From contig NZ_JACONV010000009.1 in assembly GCF_014358015.1 (NCBI RefSeq), forward strand, positions 1 through 64,000: a DNA stretch of 64,000 bases. Direction: 5' to 3'. The notes beneath the pieces are model-generated. The model searched no databases. It saw nothing but the letters and a program-made list of their open reading frames with translations, and was not told where the DNA came from. This document shows positions 40,131-52,985 of this stretch, piece after piece. This stretch comes from Pseudomonas triticifolii (GTDB lineage Bacteria > Pseudomonadota > Gammaproteobacteria > Pseudomonadales > Pseudomonadaceae). The position numbers and the translations under genes were made by a program. Positions within the stretch are counted from its first letter, which is position 1; every line of letters starts with the position of its first letter.

Positions 40131-40154
40131 AAAAAATGAGGCATGACCGTGCCT
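40131..40154 (-). terminator. Terminator-like hairpin between truB and rpsO
   Basis: The minus strand reads AGGCA...TGCCT followed by CATTTTTT. The stem is short, so it is probably a partial terminator separating the nusA-infB-truB message from rpsO. Confidence 0.6.
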
Positions 40155-40215
40155 GTTGACAGCCATCCTCGTTCCACCTCACCTGCAGGCTAGCCTACGG
40201 ATGAACTGGTTCCGG

Positions 40216-41133
40216 TCACTCTGACCGAATCAAGCGACGCGGCGCAATACGCCCGTCCTCACTGACTTCACCGATACCGATGAAGCGACCTTCATGATCC
40301 TGCACCCGCACCATGCCGAACTTCGGCGCGTCCGGTGCTCTGACTGGCTGACCGTGCAACCAGTAGAACGAACTATGCTCCGAAAACTTCAAGAGCGGCC
40401 AGTCCAGCAATCCGCTGTCCGATGGCATGAGGAAACGGTCAACCGCCTCATTGCCGCCGTCGGCGTGTACCTGCTCCAGCTCTTCCAGCGTGACCGTCTG
40501 GGCCAGGCTGAACGGTCCGGCCTGGGTACGGCGCAGTTCTGCGACGTAAGCACCACAACCGAGCTGCTCACCGATATCCTCGACCAGGGTCCGGATATAG
40601 GTGCCTTTGCTGCAATCGACCGACAAACGTGCCGTGTCGCCCTCGCAGGCAAGCAATTCCAAGCGCGCAATAGTAACAGAACGAGGCTCGCGCTCCACTA
40701 CTTCCCCTGCACGTGCCAGCTTGTAAAGAGGCTGCCCGTCACGCTTGAGGGCCGAGTACATCGGCGGTATCTGACTGATTTGTCCACGAAAAGCGGGCAA
40801 TGCAGCTTCGATATCGTCACGACCAACGGTCACTGGGCGCGTCAGCAAAACCTCGCCTTCGGAGTCGGCCGTGGTGGTGGTCTTGCCGAGTTGCATCAGG
40901 GTTTCGTAGGACTTGTCCGAATCGAGCAGGTACTGCGAGAACTTGGTGGCCTCACCAAAGCACAACGGCAATACGCCGGTTGCCAGAGGATCAAGGCTGC
41001 CAGTGTGACCCGCCTTCTCTGCGTTGAGCAGCCAGCGGACCTTTTGCAAGGCCGCGTTGGAGGTGAAACCCAGCGGCTTGTCGAGCAGGATGATCCCACT
41101 GACGTTGCGGCGTATACGCTTGACCTGAGCCAC
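40216..41133 (-). CDS. truB: tRNA pseudouridine(55) synthase
   Basis: TruB makes the universal pseudouridine 55 in the T loop of tRNAs. The 305-residue protein has the catalytic aspartate Asp48 in [16 protein letters not shown], the KP-LGFTSN motif near residue 20 and a C-terminal PUA-like domain. It follows rbfA by 3 nt. Confidence 0.97.
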   Translation of the reverse strand: MAQVKRIRRNVSGIILLDKPLGFTSNAALQKVRWLLNAEKAGHTGSLDPLATGVLPLCFGEATKFSQYLLDSDKSYETLMQLGKTTTTADSEGEVLLTRPVTVGRDDIEAALPAFRGQISQIPPMYSALKRDGQPLYKLARAGEVVEREPRSVTIARLELLACEGDTARLSVDCSKGTYIRTLVEDIGEQLGCGAYVAELRRTQAGPFSLAQTVTLEELEQVHADGGNEAVDRFLMPSDSGLLDWPLLKFSEHSSFYWLHGQPVRAPDAPKFGMVRVQDHEGRFIGIGEVSEDGRIAPRRLIRSE

Positions 41134-41136
41134 CCT

Positions 41137-41553
41137 TTACTCCTCGGTACTTTCAGGCTTTACGCCTTGTGGCGCAGAACCTTCCTTGTGCTGCCCGTCT
41201 TCGGCCACTGCCCGCTCGATCAATGCCGAGAGATGGGCGCCACGCACGACGCTTTCGTCATAGTGAAAGTGCAACTGCGGCACGCTGCGCAGCTTCATTT
41301 CGCGTGCCAGCTGCATGCGCAGGAAACCTGCGGCTGCGTTGAGCACCTTGATGCTCTGCGCGATTTCTTCAGCGCTGTCCTGCCCCATGACGGTCATGAA
41401 AATCTTGGCATGACCGACATCGCGGCTGACATCGACTGCTGTGATGGTAACCAGACCCACGCGAGGGTCCTTGATTTCACGACGGATCAGCTGCGCCAGC
41501 TCACGCTGCATCTGATCGCCAATACGTTGGGTGCGGCTATATTCTTTTGCCAT
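41137..41553 (-). CDS. rbfA: Ribosome-binding factor A
   Basis: RbfA is a late 30S maturation factor for the 16S 5' end and cold adaptation. The 138-residue KH-like protein includes the family block [21 protein letters not shown] and a Gln/Glu-rich C-terminal tail. It lies between infB and truB in the usual order, but 159 nt after infB, with a long hairpin in the gap. Confidence 0.97.
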   Translation of the reverse strand: MAKEYSRTQRIGDQMQRELAQLIRREIKDPRVGLVTITAVDVSRDVGHAKIFMTVMGQDSAEEIAQSIKVLNAAAGFLRMQLAREMKLRSVPQLHFHYDESVVRGAHLSALIERAVAEDGQHKEGSAPQGVKPESTEE

Positions 41554-41606
41554 GCTTGTTACCTGTTACTGATCCGGGACCAAACCCTGACAGTCTGAAA
41601 GCGGCA

Positions 41607-41640
41607 AACGCCCGGCCTGACAAAAGCCAGACCGGGCGTT
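41607..41640 (-). terminator. Long hairpin between infB and rbfA
   Basis: AACGCCCGG / CCGGGCGTT arms, extended inward by G-U pairs in the minus-strand RNA to about 15 bp with a UUUU loop. No T run follows, so processing or pausing is more likely than full termination. Confidence 0.5.
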
Positions 41641-41712
41641 GCGTTGAGAGCCCATGATGAAGACAGCGGCATTTGCATGCGATGTTTCACCATGGCTCCT
41701 GAAGCTCGCGAT

Positions 41713-44244
41713 TTAGAGGCTGCGAGCCACTTGGACCTTCTCGAAGACTTCGATCTTGTCACCGACCTTGACGTCGTTGTAGCTCTTGACGCCGATACCG
41801 CATTCCATGCCGGCACGCACTTCGGCAGCGTCGTCCTTGAAGCGGCGCAGGGATTCCAGCTCGCCTTCAAAGATAACGATGTCTTCGCGCAGTACACGGA
41901 TTGGACGGTTACGGTGCACAACGCCTTCCAGAACCATACAACCTGCGATCGCGCCGAATTTCGGCGAACGGAACACATCGCGGACTTCGGCAATACCCAG
42001 GATATTTTCCCGGACGTCGCTGCCAAGCATGCCGGTGAGGGCCTTCTTGACGTCTTCGATGATGTCGTAGATCACGTTGTAGTAACGCATATCCAGGCCT
42101 TCCTGCTCGACGATCTTGCGAGCGCCAGCATCGGCACGCACATTGAAACCGAACAGTACAGCGTTGGAGGCCAGTGCCAGGTTGGCGTCGCTCTCGGTGA
42201 TACCACCGACACCGCCACCGACTACGCGCACTTGCACTTCATCGTTACCCAGGCCGCCGAGGGCGCCCTGCAATGCTTCCAGAGAACCACGGACATCGGA
42301 TTTGAGGACGATGTTAAGCGTCTTCTTCTCTTCCTGACCCATGTTCTCGAAGATGTTTTCGAGCTTGCCGGCATGCGCGCGAGCCAGTTTGACTTCGCGG
42401 AACTTGCCTTGGCGGAACAGAGCGACTTCACGGGCTTTCTTCTCGTCAGCCAGTACAGACATCTCGTCGCCAGCGTCCGGCGTGCCATCAAGACCCAGGA
42501 TTTCGACCGGAATCGAAGGCCCTGCTTCTTTGACCGGCTTGCCGTTCTCGTCGAGCATGGCGCGGATACGGCCGAAGTTCGAGCCGACCAGCACCATGTC
42601 GCCCTGACGCAGCGTACCGTCCTGAACCAGAACCGTCGCAACAGGGCCACGGCCCTTGTCCAGACGGGACTCGACAACCACACCACGGCCAGGGGCCGAT
42701 GGGGTTGCTTTGAGTTCCAGAACTTCGGCTTGCAACAGGACAGCTTCGAGCAGTTCGTCGACGCCGGTACCCATTTTCGCGGAAACCGATACGAACGGCG
42801 TATCACCGCCCCACTCTTCAGATGTCACGCCGTGAACCGACAACTCGCTGCGGATGCGATCGAGATCAGCGCCCGGCTTGTCGATCTTGTTCACTGCAAC
42901 CACCAGAGGCACGCCAGCAGCAACAGCATGCTGAACCGCTTCAATGGTCTGTGGCATCACGCCGTCGTCTGCCGCAACCACCAGGATCACGATGTCGGTC
43001 GCCTTGGCACCACGGGCACGCATTGCGGTAAACGCGGCGTGACCCGGGGTGTCGAGGAAGGTGACCATGCCGCGCTCGGTTTCTACGTGGTACGCACCGA
43101 TGTGCTGGGTGATACCACCGGCTTCGCCAGCAGCTACCTTGGCACGACGGATGTAGTCGAGCAGGGAAGTCTTACCGTGGTCAACGTGGCCCATTACGGT
43201 CACGACTGGCGCACGGGAGAACGTCTCACCTTCGAACTTCAACGATTCAGCCAGGGAATCTTCCAGGGCATTGTCGCTGACCAGCGTGACCTTGTGGCCC
43301 AGCTCTTCGGCGATCAACTGGGCAGTTTCCTGATCCAGTACCTGGTTGATGGTCACCGGGGTGCCCATCTTGAACATGAACTTGATGACTTCAGCTGCCT
43401 TGACCGACATCTGCGCAGACAATTCGCCGACAGTGATGGTCTCGCCGATGGCAACGTCACGAACCACAGGACCGGTAGGGCTCTGGAAACCGTGTGCATT
43501 GCGCTTCTTCAGCTTGGACTTGCCACGACCGCCACGACGGAAACCATCGCTTTCTTCATCGGTGGTGCGAGGGGCAACGCGTGGAGCCGGCGCCTTCTCT
43601 TTGACCGAAGCGCGATGAGGCGCGTTTTTACGCTCGCCGTCGCCACCACCGCTGCGACGATTGTTATCGTCGGCGCGCGGTTTGTCCGGACGGCGCTGTT
43701 CGTTCTGCTTGTTGCGAACGTCAGCAGACGGTGCTGGAGCAGCAGCCACAACCGGGGCGCTTTCACGCACTGGCTCGGCTACTGCAGCAGGCGCTGCGAC
43801 AGCGTCGTTAGTCGTGGCTTGTGCAGCAGCAGGCTGGCGAGGCGCTTCTTCTTCGGCGCGACGCTTGGCTTCTTCTTCAGCCTTTTGACGAGCGGCATTT
43901 TCTACCGCACGGCGTTCATCCATCTCGCGCTTGCGCTCGGCTTCGATTTCTTCCGGGCTACGCTGCACGAAGACTTTCTTCTTGCGCACTTCAACGCTGA
44001 TGCTCTTGCTGCCAGCAACGCGCAGGGTGCTGGTGGTCTTGCGCTGCAAAGTGATCTTGCGCGGCTCTTCCACCTTGGCCTTGTGACCGCTTTTCAAATG
44101 CGTCAACAGGGCTTGTTTTTCGTTATCGGTCACAACTTGCTCGGCGGCGGTGTGCGGCAGACCTGCCTCACGCATCTGCTGTAACAGGCGCTCTACCGGT
44201 GTGTCGACCACTTTGGCCAGTTCTTTCACCGTGACTTGCGTCAT
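41713..44244 (-). CDS. infB: Translation initiation factor IF-2
   Basis: IF-2 is the GTPase that places initiator tRNA on the ribosome. The 843-residue protein has an N-terminal IF2_N domain (1-55), a long charged Ala/Glu/Arg-rich linker (about 95-250) and a second IF2_N-type domain (about 262-315). The G domain has GHVDHGKT at 352-359, DTPGH and NKID, and the C-terminal initiator-tRNA domains complete it. It follows nusA by 27 nt. Confidence 0.98.
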   Translation of the reverse strand: MTQVTVKELAKVVDTPVERLLQQMREAGLPHTAAEQVVTDNEKQALLTHLKSGHKAKVEEPRKITLQRKTTSTLRVAGSKSISVEVRKKKVFVQRSPEEIEAERKREMDERRAVENAARQKAEEEAKRRAEEEAPRQPAAAQATTNDAVAAPAAVAEPVRESAPVVAAAPAPSADVRNKQNEQRRPDKPRADDNNRRSGGGDGERKNAPHRASVKEKAPAPRVAPRTTDEESDGFRRGGRGKSKLKKRNAHGFQSPTGPVVRDVAIGETITVGELSAQMSVKAAEVIKFMFKMGTPVTINQVLDQETAQLIAEELGHKVTLVSDNALEDSLAESLKFEGETFSRAPVVTVMGHVDHGKTSLLDYIRRAKVAAGEAGGITQHIGAYHVETERGMVTFLDTPGHAAFTAMRARGAKATDIVILVVAADDGVMPQTIEAVQHAVAAGVPLVVAVNKIDKPGADLDRIRSELSVHGVTSEEWGGDTPFVSVSAKMGTGVDELLEAVLLQAEVLELKATPSAPGRGVVVESRLDKGRGPVATVLVQDGTLRQGDMVLVGSNFGRIRAMLDENGKPVKEAGPSIPVEILGLDGTPDAGDEMSVLADEKKAREVALFRQGKFREVKLARAHAGKLENIFENMGQEEKKTLNIVLKSDVRGSLEALQGALGGLGNDEVQVRVVGGGVGGITESDANLALASNAVLFGFNVRADAGARKIVEQEGLDMRYYNVIYDIIEDVKKALTGMLGSDVRENILGIAEVRDVFRSPKFGAIAGCMVLEGVVHRNRPIRVLREDIVIFEGELESLRRFKDDAAEVRAGMECGIGVKSYNDVKVGDKIEVFEKVQVARSL

Positions 44245-44271
44245 GCACTTCTCTCCTCAGGCCGCGCCTAC

Positions 44272-45753
44272 TTACTCGAACCAATGGGCTCGGGCGGCCA
44301 TGATCAACTTGCCGGCACGATCATCGTCAATGCCGTCGATGTCGAGCAGGTCATCTATAGACTGCTCGGCCAGGTCTTCGCGGGTAACTACGCCGCGCAC
44401 CGCCAGTTCCATCGCCAAATCCTTGTCCATACCCTCAAGCGAGAGCAGGTCTTCGGCCGGATGGGCGTCTGCCAGCTTTTCCTCAGTAGCGATGGCTTTA
44501 GTCAACAAACGATCCTTGGCACGAGCGCGAAGCTCGTTGACGATGTCCTCGTCAAAGCCGTCGATGTTGAGCATTTCTTCCAACGGTACGTAGGCAATCT
44601 CTTCCAGGCTGGTGAAGCCTTCATCAACCAGAACCTGTGCCAGTTCTTCATCGACTTCCAGCTCGTCGATGAAATTGCGCAGGATGTCGCCGGTTTCAGC
44701 TTGCTGCTTGGCCTGGATGTCCGATTCGGTCATTACGTTCAGGGTCCAGCCAGTCAACTGACTTGCCAGACGCACGTTCTGACCGCCACGACCAATCGCC
44801 TGGGCCAGGTTGTCCGCGCCAACCGCGATATCCATTGCATGCGCATCTTCATCTACGATGATTGCCGCTACTTCTGCAGGGGACATTGCATTGATCACGA
44901 ACTGTGCCGGGTTATCGTCCCAAAGCACGATATCCACACGCTCGCCACCCAGCTCGCCGGAAACAGCCTGAACTCGCGAACCACGCATGCCGATGCAGGC
45001 GCCTTGCGGGTCGATTCGTTTGTCCTTGGAGCGAACAGCGATTTTTGCACGCGAACCCGGGTCACGGGAGGCAGCCATCACCTCGATCAGACCTTCGGCA
45101 ATTTCCGGTACTTCGATACGGAAAAGCTCGATCAGCATCTCTGGCGCAGTACGCGACAAGATCAGCTGAGGGCCACGGTTTTCGGTGCGAATTTCCTTGA
45201 GCAGCGCACGAACGCGAACACCCACCCGGAAAGTCTCCCGGGAAATGATGTCTTCACGAGCCAGCAGTGCTTCGGCATTGTTGCCAAGGTCAACGATGAC
45301 ATTGTCACGTGTAACCTTTTTAACAGTACCGGAAATGATTTCGCCCAGACGCTCGCGGTAGGCATCGACAACCTGAGCGCGCTCAGCTTCACGAACCTTC
45401 TGCACAATGACTTGCTTGGCGGTCTGTGCGGCAATACGGCCGAACTCGATGGAGTCGATTTTTTCTTCGATCAGATCGCCTGCAACGGCACCCGGCTTTT
45501 TGGCCTGGGCCTGATCGACGGCCAACTCGTAAGCCGGATCGTCCAGATCTTCGTCTTCGACCACTGTCCAGCGACGGAAAGTTTCGTAGTTACCCGTGTG
45601 ACGGTTGATTTCCACACGCAGTTCAACTTCATCTTCAAAACGTTTCTTGGTAGCAGTGGCAAGAGCCAGCTCCAGCGCTTCAAAAATTACACCTGCCGGA
45701 ACGCCCTTTTCATTGGACACCGACTCAACAACCAGCAGTACTTCTTTGCTCAT
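44272..45753 (-). CDS. nusA: Transcription termination/antitermination protein NusA
   Basis: NusA binds RNA polymerase and controls pausing, termination and rRNA antitermination. The 493-residue protein has an N-terminal polymerase-binding domain, an S1 domain, two KH domains ([18 protein letters not shown] and [15 protein letters not shown]) and two acidic C-terminal AR repeats, as in gammaproteobacteria. The ATG at 45753 starts [12 protein letters not shown]; a 7-residue upstream extension is unlikely. It lies 59 nt after rimP. Confidence 0.98.
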   Translation of the reverse strand: MSKEVLLVVESVSNEKGVPAGVIFEALELALATATKKRFEDEVELRVEINRHTGNYETFRRWTVVEDEDLDDPAYELAVDQAQAKKPGAVAGDLIEEKIDSIEFGRIAAQTAKQVIVQKVREAERAQVVDAYRERLGEIISGTVKKVTRDNVIVDLGNNAEALLAREDIISRETFRVGVRVRALLKEIRTENRGPQLILSRTAPEMLIELFRIEVPEIAEGLIEVMAASRDPGSRAKIAVRSKDKRIDPQGACIGMRGSRVQAVSGELGGERVDIVLWDDNPAQFVINAMSPAEVAAIIVDEDAHAMDIAVGADNLAQAIGRGGQNVRLASQLTGWTLNVMTESDIQAKQQAETGDILRNFIDELEVDEELAQVLVDEGFTSLEEIAYVPLEEMLNIDGFDEDIVNELRARAKDRLLTKAIATEEKLADAHPAEDLLSLEGMDKDLAMELAVRGVVTREDLAEQSIDDLLDIDGIDDDRAGKLIMAARAHWFE

Positions 45754-45812
45754 CGTACGCCTCGCCTTTCGCAAGCCATTGGATCCGCGGGATCCGCAGT
45801 ATCTGGCACGTC

Positions 45813-46271
45813 TCAGTCAAACGTGGGAATAATGTTGGCCTTGTCGATCAAGTCGATCGGCAACAGGAATTCATGGTCTTCTACCTGCACCACGACATCC
45901 TGCTCCTCCACCCCGCGGAGAAGGCCTTGAAAGTTGCGTCGGCCTTCAAAGGGCGAGCGCAGCTTTATTTTCACTTGTTCCCCAGCGTGCAAGGCAAACT
46001 GTTCAAGAGTGAACAGTGGGCGGTCCATGCCGGGAGAAGACACCTCAAGCGTGTATTCGGCAGCGATTGGATCTTCTACGTCCAACACACCACTGATCTG
46101 GCGACTGACTATTTCGCAGTCCTCCACCAGAACACCACCTTCCTTGTCGATATAAATGCGCAGCAGTGAATGTCGGCCCTGGGAAAGAAACTCTATTCCC
46201 CAGCATTGATAGCCAAGAGCCTCGACCACCGGGGCCAACAAGGCCTGCAACTGTTCTAGCTTGCTCGACAC
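45813..46271 (-). CDS. rimP: Ribosome maturation factor RimP
   Basis: RimP assists 30S assembly. The 152-residue protein begins (M)[24 protein letters not shown] and has the RimP features [11 protein letters not shown] and [12 protein letters not shown] chose the GTG at 46271 because GAGGGGG sits 5 nt before it; an ATG at 46289 would place that site inside the coding sequence. The tandem terminators upstream (46301-46322, 46370-46391) separate it from the tRNAs, as in the metY-rimP-nusA leader of E. coli. Confidence 0.94.
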   Translation of the reverse strand: MSSKLEQLQALLAPVVEALGYQCWGIEFLSQGRHSLLRIYIDKEGGVLVEDCEIVSRQISGVLDVEDPIAAEYTLEVSSPGMDRPLFTLEQFALHAGEQVKIKLRSPFEGRRNFQGLLRGVEEQDVVVQVEDHEFLLPIDLIDKANIIPTFD

Positions 46272-46300
46272 CTGAACCCCCTCGTGCATGCTTTAAAAAT

Positions 46301-46322
46301 AAAAAAATGGGCAAAAGCCCAT
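46301..46322 (-). terminator. Terminator immediately upstream of rimP
   Basis: In the minus-strand RNA AUGGGC, UUUU, GCCCAU is followed by seven U. It ends only about 30 nt before the rimP GTG, so rimP-nusA expression depends on read-through or on antitermination. Confidence 0.8.
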
Positions 46323-46369
46323 CCATGAGAACGCCGCTGAACATCGACGTCATGTACTGTCCAGCTAAC

Positions 46370-46391
46370 AAAAAGCCCCTGAAAAGGGGCT
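46370..46391 (-). terminator. Terminator after tRNA-fMet
   Basis: In the minus-strand RNA AGCCCCU, UUUC, AGGGGCU is followed by a short U run, 10 nt beyond the tRNA 3' end. Confidence 0.8.
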
Positions 46392-46401
46392 CCGCTAAAA
46401 C

Positions 46402-46478
<77 letters not shown>

Positions 46479-46539
46479 ACAAAGCTGGGGCGGAAGTATA
46501 CGACCGATCCATCTATGGGTCAATCGAACATCCACCTAC

Positions 46540-46567
46540 AAGAAAGCCCGCTAATGCGGGCCTTCTT
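46540..46567 (-). terminator. Terminator between tRNA-Leu and tRNA-fMet
   Basis: GCCCGC / GCGGGC with loop TAAT, extended by AAGAA/TTCTT flanks, lies 8 nt past the tRNA-Leu 3' end. Confidence 0.75.
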
Positions 46568-46574
46568 GTTAATT

Positions 46575-46660
46575 TGGTACCGAGAAGGGGACTCGAACCC
46601 CTACACCCTACGGGCACAACCACCTCAAGGTTGCGTGTCTACCAATTCCACCACCTCGGC
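46575..46660 (-). tRNA. tRNA-Leu (GAG)
   Basis: The 86-nt class II tRNA has a long variable arm and encoded CCA. The anticodon stem CAACC/GGTTG encloses TTGAGGT, giving anticodon GAG. The acceptor stem GCCGAGG pairs with TCTCGGT with G-U at both ends. It is placed between secG and tRNA-fMet, as in E. coli and P. aeruginosa. Confidence 0.94.
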
Positions 46661-46705
46661 ATTACAACTCTTTTTGGCGACCTCATTAACATCGCCTGAA
46701 TTCTT

Positions 46706-47846
<1,141 letters not shown>

Positions 47847-47912
47847 GCTACACCTCGTGGGTCAAAGTGGGCGCAGATGTTACCCAACAGTTCAGACACT
47901 GGCAAGCCGAAA

Positions 47913-49256
47913 TCAGGCGCAAACGTCAGCAACGAGTTTGGCGAGCTCTTCTGCGTAGGCCTTGACCTGCGCTTCGTCCTCGCCTTCGACCATCACACGC
48001 ACCAACGGCTCAGTCCCGGACTTGCGCAAAAGAACCCGGCCACGACCCGCCATTTGCTCGGTAACCCGCGCACAGGCCTCTTGCACCGAAGGGTGTGAAA
48101 CCGGGTCGACACCCTCACCGCCGAACCGCACGTTGATCAGTACCTGCGGGCATTTACGCAATCTCAGGCGCGCCTCTGCCAGACTGATGCCGCTGCGACG
48201 CAACGCCAGGATCACCTGCAACGCCGCAATAATGGCATCGCCAGTGGTTGCATGCTGGAAGCACACGATGTGCCCCGAGTTCTCACCGCCGATCTGCCAG
48301 TTACGCTCAAGCAGTTCGGCAATGACGTAACGATCGCCTACATTGGCGCGCACGAACGGAATGTTCTGCTCGGCCAACGCCAACTCAAGCCCCAGGTTAC
48401 TCATCAGCGTTCCAACCACTCCGCCCTGCAAGCGACCTCGCTCATGCAGGTCGCGCGCAATGATGTAGAGCAGCTCATCGCCATCGACGATGGTGCCCGT
48501 GTGATCGACCATCAGGACGCGATCGCCATCACCATCGAAGCCGATACCCATGTCTGCCTTCTCGGCCAGCACGGCAGCCTGCAGCGCCTCCATGTGGGTA
48601 GAACCGCAGTTCTTGTTGATGTTGAGCCCGTCTGGCTGCGCGGAAAGCACAACAACCTGCGCGCCCAGCTCACGAAACACGTTGGGCGCAACCTTGTAAG
48701 TGGCGCCATGCGCGCAATCGATGACCACCTTGAGCCCGGCGAAGTCGGTACTGGTCGGTACGCTGCTTTTGCAGAATTCGATATAACGACCGGCAGCATC
48801 GTTGATACGCGAGACTTTGCCCAGGTTCTCGGACTCGGCAACGGTCATCGGCGCATCGAGCAACTCCTCGATCATCATTTCGATTTCGTCAGGCAGCTTC
48901 GTACCCTGACCGGAAAAGAATTTGATGCCGTTATCGTAATGCGGGTTGTGCGAGGCGCTGATCACGATGCCCGCTTCGGCGTGAAAGGTTCGCGTCAGGT
49001 AGGCGATGGCAGGCGTAGGCATCGGGCCCAGCAGCATCACGTCAGCGCCAGCAGCTGACAATCCAGCCTCAAGGGCAGACTCGAACATATAACCGGAGAT
49101 ACGCGTGTCCTTGCCGACAAGGATCCGGCAGGTGCCCAGCTTGCGGAAGGCCATGCCTGCCGCCCAGCCCAGCTTGAGCATGAAATCAGGCGTAATAGGG
49201 AACTGCCCCACGCGACCGCGAATGCCGTCGGTTCCGAAATATTTTCTGGTACTCAT
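47913..49256 (-). CDS. glmM: Phosphoglucosamine mutase
   Basis: GlmM converts glucosamine-6-phosphate to glucosamine-1-phosphate for UDP-GlcNAc and peptidoglycan synthesis. The 447-residue protein begins [14 protein letters not shown]. It has the phosphoserine site Ser102 in [12 protein letters not shown], the metal loop DGDGDR and the C-terminal phosphate-binding [12 protein letters not shown]. It lies 16 nt after folP; the ftsH-folP-glmM order is conserved with E. coli. Confidence 0.98.
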   Translation of the reverse strand: MSTRKYFGTDGIRGRVGQFPITPDFMLKLGWAAGMAFRKLGTCRILVGKDTRISGYMFESALEAGLSAAGADVMLLGPMPTPAIAYLTRTFHAEAGIVISASHNPHYDNGIKFFSGQGTKLPDEIEMMIEELLDAPMTVAESENLGKVSRINDAAGRYIEFCKSSVPTSTDFAGLKVVIDCAHGATYKVAPNVFRELGAQVVVLSAQPDGLNINKNCGSTHMEALQAAVLAEKADMGIGFDGDGDRVLMVDHTGTIVDGDELLYIIARDLHERGRLQGGVVGTLMSNLGLELALAEQNIPFVRANVGDRYVIAELLERNWQIGGENSGHIVCFQHATTGDAIIAALQVILALRRSGISLAEARLRLRKCPQVLINVRFGGEGVDPVSHPSVQEACARVTEQMAGRGRVLLRKSGTEPLVRVMVEGEDEAQVKAYAEELAKLVADVCA

Positions 49257-49272
49257 GGATGCCCCACTGTTG

Positions 49273-50124
49273 TTATTCAGCTGCTTCGACAGCTGCAATC
49301 ATGCGCACCACGTCAACCGTTTCGGCGACATCGTGCACACGCAAGATTCTTGCACCTTTGGTCATGGCCAATGCAGCCAGCGCCAGACCACCATACAAAC
49401 GCTCACCGACCGGGCGACCCAGCACGGCACCAATCATGCTCTTGCGTGACACACCGACAAGCAGCGGGCGACCAAGGGCATGCAGGTTTTCCATGTGCCT
49501 GAACAGACTCAGGTTATGGTCGAGGGTTTTCGCAAAGCCAAACCCTGGATCAAGAATGATCCGGCTGCGGTCTATGCCGACGGCTTCGCACCGCTCGATT
49601 CGCTCCACAAGAAAAGCGCTGACCTCACCGACGAGATCTTCATAGCGTGGATTATCCTGCATATCGCCAGGCTCACCCAGCATATGCATCAGGCAGACAG
49701 GCAAGCCCGTTGCGGCAGCCGCCTCCAGCGCTCCAGGACGCCGCAGAGAGCGAACATCATTGATCAGACCCGCTCCCAGCCTGGCAGACTCGAGTATGAC
49801 GTCCGGTGTGGACGTATCGACCGAGATGATCACATCCAGCTCGCGAGCGATAAGCTCCACCAGCGGCGCGACGCGCTCCACCTCTTCAGCAGGAGAAACC
49901 GGAAGAGCCCCGGGACGCGTTGACTCCCCGCCGATATCGATCAGCGTGGCGCCCGCAGCGACCATGGACTGGGCATGACGCAGCGCAGCATCGAGCTGAC
50001 TGTAGCGACCGCCATCAGAGAACGAGTCGGGGGTAGCGTTCAGGATGCCCATCACGTGCGTACGGGCCAAATCAAGAACCCGGTTGCCGCAAGGCAACCG
50101 GGTTGGGTACAGCGCAGAAGTCAT
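49273..50124 (-). CDS. folP: Dihydropteroate synthase
   Basis: FolP joins pterin pyrophosphate and p-aminobenzoate in folate synthesis and is the sulfonamide target. The 283-residue barrel has the signatures [14 protein letters not shown] and [12 protein letters not shown], and the late GVSRKSMIG phosphate/sulfonamide loop. It lies 8 nt after ftsH. Confidence 0.97.
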   Translation of the reverse strand: MTSALYPTRLPCGNRVLDLARTHVMGILNATPDSFSDGGRYSQLDAALRHAQSMVAAGATLIDIGGESTRPGALPVSPAEEVERVAPLVELIARELDVIISVDTSTPDVILESARLGAGLINDVRSLRRPGALEAAAATGLPVCLMHMLGEPGDMQDNPRYEDLVGEVSAFLVERIERCEAVGIDRSRIILDPGFGFAKTLDHNLSLFRHMENLHALGRPLLVGVSRKSMIGAVLGRPVGERLYGGLALAALAMTKGARILRVHDVAETVDVVRMIAAVEAAE

Positions 50125-50132
50125 GTCAGGCC

Positions 50133-52046
50133 TTAGTGTTCAGCAGCAGGGCCGCCGATCGGCGCTTCCGGGCGAGGATCTGGAGTGATCGGCGTACCCT
50201 TGGTACCCGAACCACCTTCCCAGTCACGCGGCTCACGCGGTGGACGACCCGACATGATGTCATCGATCTGATCCGCATCGATGGTTTCATACTTCATCAA
50301 CGCGTCAGCCATGGCATCCAGCTTGTCACGGTTATCCGTCAGCAGCTGCTTCGCGGTCCCGTAGCAGAGGTCGATGATGCTGCGAACCTCGGAGTCGATC
50401 AGCTTGGCTGTCTCGCCAGAGAAGTTGGAGTTCTGGCTGCCGCCACGACCCAGGTAACCGGAATCTTCATCCTCGGAGTACATCAGAGGACCCAGTTTTT
50501 CCGACAAGCCCCATTTCGTCACCATGTTCCGCGCAAGCTGACTGGCACGCATGATGTCGTTGGAAGCGCCCGTGGTGACACCGTCAAAACCCAGGGTCAT
50601 TTCTTCTGCGATACGGCCGCCGTACAGCGAACAGATCTGACTGATCAGTGCGCGCTTGGACAGGCTGTACCGATCCTCTTCCGGCAGGAACATGGTCACG
50701 CCGAGGGCACGGCCACGAGGAATGATCGAGACCTTATAGACCGGGTCATGCTCAGGCACCAGACGACCAACGATAGCGTGACCCGCTTCGTGGTAGGCGG
50801 TGTTCTGCTTTTCCTTCTCGGACATGACCATGGATTTGCGCTCGGCGCCCATCATGATCTTGTCCTTGGCCAGCTCGAACTCTTTCATCTCGACGATGCG
50901 TTTGCCTGAGCGAGCCGCAAACAACGATGCTTCGTTGACGAGGTTGGCCAGATCGGCACCGGAGAAGCCAGGCGTACCGCGAGCGATAACACCAGGATTG
51001 ACATCCTCCCCCATCGGCACCTTGCGCATGTGAACCTTGAGAATCTGCTCGCGACCGCGAATGTCAGGCAGACCTACCACGACCTGACGGTCGAAACGGC
51101 CTGGACGCAGCAGCGCAGGGTCGAGTACGTCAGGACGGTTGGTTGCGGCGATGACAATGATGCCGTCATTCATCTCGAAACCATCCATCTCGACCAACAA
51201 CTGGTTGAGGGTCTGCTCGCGCTCGTCGTGACCACCGCCCATGCCGGCACCACGATGACGACCGACAGCGTCGATTTCATCGATGAAGATGATGCAAGGT
51301 GCGTGTTTCTTGGCCTGTTCGAACATGTCACGGACGCGGCTTGCACCGACACCCACGAACATTTCGACGAAGTCGGAACCGGAGATGGTGAAGAACGGTA
51401 CTTTCGCCTCGCCAGCAATCGCCTTGGCGATCAGCGTCTTACCGGTACCAGGAGGACCGACCATCAATACGCCACGAGGGATGCGGCCACCCAGGCGCTG
51501 GAACTTGCCTGGGTCGCGAAGGAACTCAACGAGCTCACCCACTTCTTCCTTGGCTTCGTCACAACCTGCGACGTCAGCCAGGGTGGTCTTCACCTGGTCT
51601 TCGGATAACAGACGGGCCTTGCTCTTGCCAAAGCTCATCGGGCCGCCTTTACCGCCGGCTCCGCCCTGCATCTGGCGCATGAAGAACATGAAGACGGCGA
51701 TGATCACCAGGATCGGGAAGCTGGCGACCAGCAACTGGGTCCAGATGCTTTGCTGTTCAGGCTGCTTGCCTTCAACGACCACATTGTTGTCGACCAGATC
51801 ACCGATCAGACCGTTGTCCTGGATAGCCGGACGAATAGTCTTGAAGGTGTCACCATCGCTGCGCTTGCCAGTGATGACGTAGCCGTCGACGGAGACCTTC
51901 TCAACCTTGCCATCCTTAACCTGCTGGATGAACTCGGAATAATTGAGGGTCTGCGGCTCGTTCGGGCTGGAGAAGTTGTTCATCACCGTCACGAGGACAG
52001 CCGCGATGATCAACCACAGGATCAAATTCTTTGCCATATCGTTCAA
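50133..52046 (-). CDS. ftsH: ATP-dependent zinc metalloprotease FtsH
   Basis: FtsH is a membrane-anchored AAA+ protease that degrades regulators (LpxC, sigma32 in E. coli) and misassembled membrane proteins. The 637-residue protein has two transmembrane helices (8-23 and 103-122) around a periplasmic domain, Walker A GPPGTGKT (197-204), Walker B IIFIDEID and the second region of homology. The zinc motif HEAGH is at 419-423. A TTG start at 52046 fits the GAGGG site about 7 nt upstream; an ATG three codons later is the alternative. Confidence 0.97.
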   Translation of the reverse strand: MNDMAKNLILWLIIAAVLVTVMNNFSSPNEPQTLNYSEFIQQVKDGKVEKVSVDGYVITGKRSDGDTFKTIRPAIQDNGLIGDLVDNNVVVEGKQPEQQSIWTQLLVASFPILVIIAVFMFFMRQMQGGAGGKGGPMSFGKSKARLLSEDQVKTTLADVAGCDEAKEEVGELVEFLRDPGKFQRLGGRIPRGVLMVGPPGTGKTLIAKAIAGEAKVPFFTISGSDFVEMFVGVGASRVRDMFEQAKKHAPCIIFIDEIDAVGRHRGAGMGGGHDEREQTLNQLLVEMDGFEMNDGIIVIAATNRPDVLDPALLRPGRFDRQVVVGLPDIRGREQILKVHMRKVPMGEDVNPGVIARGTPGFSGADLANLVNEASLFAARSGKRIVEMKEFELAKDKIMMGAERKSMVMSEKEKQNTAYHEAGHAIVGRLVPEHDPVYKVSIIPRGRALGVTMFLPEEDRYSLSKRALISQICSLYGGRIAEEMTLGFDGVTTGASNDIMRASQLARNMVTKWGLSEKLGPLMYSEDEDSGYLGRGGSQNSNFSGETAKLIDSEVRSIIDLCYGTAKQLLTDNRDKLDAMADALMKYETIDADQIDDIMSGRPPREPRDWEGGSGTKGTPITPDPRPEAPIGGPAAEH

Positions 52047-52230
52047 TTAGCTACCCTCTGAAGCAAGCTCCACGCAGCAAGCGTGCCTCGCATGATATTC
52101 ACCGGCCTAACTTACTACAGAACCTACAGATGTGGCAGGCACCGTCTGTAACCCTTTGTGAAACTTTGACTACGCGATGTTCGAACATGCTGCATCGATA
52201 ACGCCATTTAAAAAAAGCTATCGCCTTGCA

Positions 52231-52881
52231 TCAAAGACGCTCATCGCTGGCCGCACCTTCAATACCCTTGAAGCCACGACCCAGCAGGTACTGCTCACGG
52301 GATCGATCACGCGACGACAACGGCTTGCGCATCTGCACCTTGTCGAACAGCTTACGGATGTCCTTGTGATACACGTCGAAGCCTTCACCCTGGAAGACCT
52401 TGATGAGGAAATCGCCACCCGGACGTAAAACCCGGCCAGCCAGATCAAGCGCCAACTCACAGAGAAACATTGCCCGCGGCATATCCACCGCGCTCAATCC
52501 ACTCATATTGGGGGCCATATCGGAAATCACAAGGTCTACCTGCGTATTACCGACAGCTTCCAGAATTTGCGCGAGCACGGCATCTTCAGTGAAGTCACCC
52601 TGAATGAAGGTCACGTCAGGGATGCTATCCATTTCGAGGATGTCGGAAGCAATCAGACGCCCTTGACCGCCAATCAGACGACTGGTCACCTGCGACCAGC
52701 CTCCAGGCGCAGCACCGAGGTCGATCACGGTCATGCCGGGACGGATGATCTTGTCCTTTTCCTGGATCTCGAGAAGCTTGTAACTGGCACGCGAACGGTA
52801 ACCGTCCTTCTGCGCCATTTTGACGTACTTGTCGTCGAAGTGTTCTTTGAGCCAGTTATGGCTTGTCTTGGAACGGGCCAC
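52231..52881 (-). CDS. rlmE: 23S rRNA 2'-O-ribose U2552 methyltransferase
   Basis: RlmE (FtsJ/RrmJ) methylates U2552 in the A loop of 23S rRNA. The 216-residue protein has SAM motif [15 protein letters not shown], and the Asp-Lys catalytic positions within LVISDMAPN and [10 protein letters not shown]. The start is GTG at 52881 with GAGG 8 nt upstream; an in-frame TTG at 52893 is part of that ribosome binding site. The rlmE-ftsH order and the divergent yhbY are the conserved gammaproteobacterial arrangement. Confidence 0.97.
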   Translation of the reverse strand: MARSKTSHNWLKEHFDDKYVKMAQKDGYRSRASYKLLEIQEKDKIIRPGMTVIDLGAAPGGWSQVTSRLIGGQGRLIASDILEMDSIPDVTFIQGDFTEDAVLAQILEAVGNTQVDLVISDMAPNMSGLSAVDMPRAMFLCELALDLAGRVLRPGGDFLIKVFQGEGFDVYHKDIRKLFDKVQMRKPLSSRDRSREQYLLGRGFKGIEGAASDERL

Positions 52882-52985
52882 GGGGCACCTCAAAAATAAA
52901 CGAGTCGTGATTAACTGGGCGGTCCCGGACTCGCTCGGGTAAACTGGCCGCCGCTTTTTACAAGATCAGACGCAGAGGTCAGATT

